A stretch of 64,000 nucleotides of DNA, taken from assembly GCF_001579845.1 (NCBI RefSeq), contig NZ_CP007440.1, forward strand, positions 2,608,001 through 2,672,000. The letters run 5' to 3'. The notes under the pieces were generated by a model. The model searched no databases and was not told where the DNA came from. It saw only the letters and a program-made list of their open reading frames with translations. Positions within the stretch are counted from its first letter, which is position 1. Each line of letters begins with the position of its first letter. The translations under genes were made by a program, and so were the position numbers. Positions 63,301 to 64,000 of the stretch are shown here, piece after piece. The stretch is from Rhodoplanes sp. Z2-YC6860. Its GTDB lineage: Bacteria > Pseudomonadota > Alphaproteobacteria > Rhizobiales > Xanthobacteraceae.

Positions 63301-64000
63301 TTGTTTTCTGATCGGCTTTCCAGCTTGGTCCGCCGGAATCTCCGGATGGCATCCGGGCTCGTGCTGTTTTTCTACATTTCCGCGCATCTGATCAACCACG
63401 CGCTGGGCCTCGTCTCGCTCGACGCCGCCGAGGCCGGCATGTCGATCGCGGTCGAGGTCTGGTACAGCGTCCCCGGCACGATCCTGCTTTATGGCGCAGC
63501 CACCGTGCATTTCCTGATGGCGCTGCTTGCCATCTACGAGCGGCGCACCTTTCGGCTGCCGCCGCTCGAAATCATCCGCATCGCGCTCGGCTTCACCATG
63601 CCGATCCTTCTGATCGGCCACGCCGCCGGCACGCGGCTCGCTTACGACATGTACGGCCTGTCGTCCGACTATACCCGGGTGGTCGGTGTGCTCTGGGCGT
63701 CCGGCCAGCAGGGCTGGCAGCTGGGATTGATGGCGCCCGGCTGGATTCACGGATGCCTGGGACTCAACTTCGCCTTCGGCCGGCGGCAATGGTTCAGGCA
63801 ATTGCGTCCGGTGCTGTTTGCCATCGCGCTGCTGCTGCCGGTGTTCTCAGGGCTGGGCTTCATCGCCATGGGCCGCGAGCTTGCCGGTACACCGCGCTCT
63901 GCGGCGGCTCAGGAATATCTGAGCCCCGCGAACACCGAGCAACGGCTTGCCATCGCGCAATGGAAGGACAATCTGCTCAATTGGTATTTCTCGATCATTT
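63301..64000 (+). CDS. CyaC-like membrane-anchored adenylate cyclase (3' truncated by window edge)
   Basis: Only the N-terminal 233 residues are visible. They begin (M)FSDRLSSLVRRNLRMASG and form about six membrane helices with histidines placed as in diheme cytochrome b anchors (FFYISAHLINHALG, VHFLMALLAIYE, LLIGHAAGTR, WIHGCLGL). This matches the SdhC-like anchor of the rhizobial adenylate cyclase CyaC, a quinone/redox-responsive enzyme; the cyclase domain should follow beyond base 64000. It is divergent from the ParA-like gene. If the downstream part is not a cyclase, it would be another cytochrome-b-like protein. Confidence 0.75.
   Translation, partial: MFSDRLSSLVRRNLRMASGLVLFFYISAHLINHALGLVSLDAAEAGMSIAVEVWYSVPGTILLYGAATVHFLMALLAIYERRTFRLPPLEIIRIALGFTMPILLIGHAAGTRLAYDMYGLSSDYTRVVGVLWASGQQGWQLGLMAPGWIHGCLGLNFAFGRRQWFRQLRPVLFAIALLLPVFSGLGFIAMGRELAGTPRSAAAQEYLSPANTEQRLAIAQWKDNLLNWYFSII

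Overview
The window is a high-GC, gene-dense bacterial chromosome segment. Its gene families (CyaC-like cyclase, NMT1-type ABC operon, ATP-grasp/alpha-E/transglutaminase pair, AprDEF-like type I secretion) and one palindromic repeat at 11931-12025 resemble those of alphaproteobacteria of the order Hyphomicrobiales, probably the Bradyrhizobium/Rhodopseudomonas/Xanthobacteraceae side. That placement is inferred from gene content; no rRNA or tRNA gene was seen.

Layout. (1) 1-2820, + strand: the 3' part of a circularly permuted ATP-grasp/alpha-E protein and its transglutaminase partner. (2) 2825-9956, - strand: a six-gene operon (hyuA, hyuB, substrate-binding protein, ATPase, two permeases) in which every junction is a 4-bp overlap, with a divergent LysR regulator at 10080-10985. 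It looks like uptake plus ring opening of a small amide or heterocyclic compound. (3) 11052-14207: a PEP-mutase/isocitrate-lyase family enzyme, an amidohydrolase/decarboxylase and a second, orphan substrate-binding protein. (4) 14208-24834: a membrane protein with a cyclic-nucleotide-binding domain behind a CRP-like site, an unrecognised 373-aa protein, a metallo-beta-lactamase-fold hydrolase, a CHASE2 adenylate cyclase, and a type I secretion system (HlyD adaptor, ABC ATPase, TolC). (5) 25114-63071: a nonribosomal peptide locus. (6) 63301 to the end: the 5' part of a second membrane adenylate cyclase, CyaC-like.

The peptide locus is the centre of interest. A single gene, 30363-61493, encodes a 10,376-residue synthetase with eight modules and 28 domains ending in a thioesterase. 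Around it are a phosphopantetheinyl transferase (activates the carrier domains), an MbtH partner, a SyrD/PvdE-like cyclic-peptide exporter, an SPFH membrane protein, a 66-aa two-helix membrane protein, two DUF697 membrane proteins (one on each side) and a ParA-like ATPase. Read from domain order and A-domain pocket residues, the backbone is X1 - D-X2 - Gly - D-X4 - Ser - D-(Tyr/Phe) - Gly - X8, with X1 and X8 sharing one specificity code.

The synthetase gene is itself a record of recent evolution: a two-module unit (C-A-T-E-C-A-T, about 7.95 kb) is present three times, with long stretches identical at DNA level (the best pair is 36066-43562 and 51972-59468). In the E-type modules only the substrate-binding core of each A domain differs, replaced as a block of about 430 bp between the A3 motif and a point just before motif A6. 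This is natural A-subdomain swapping, with very sharp borders.
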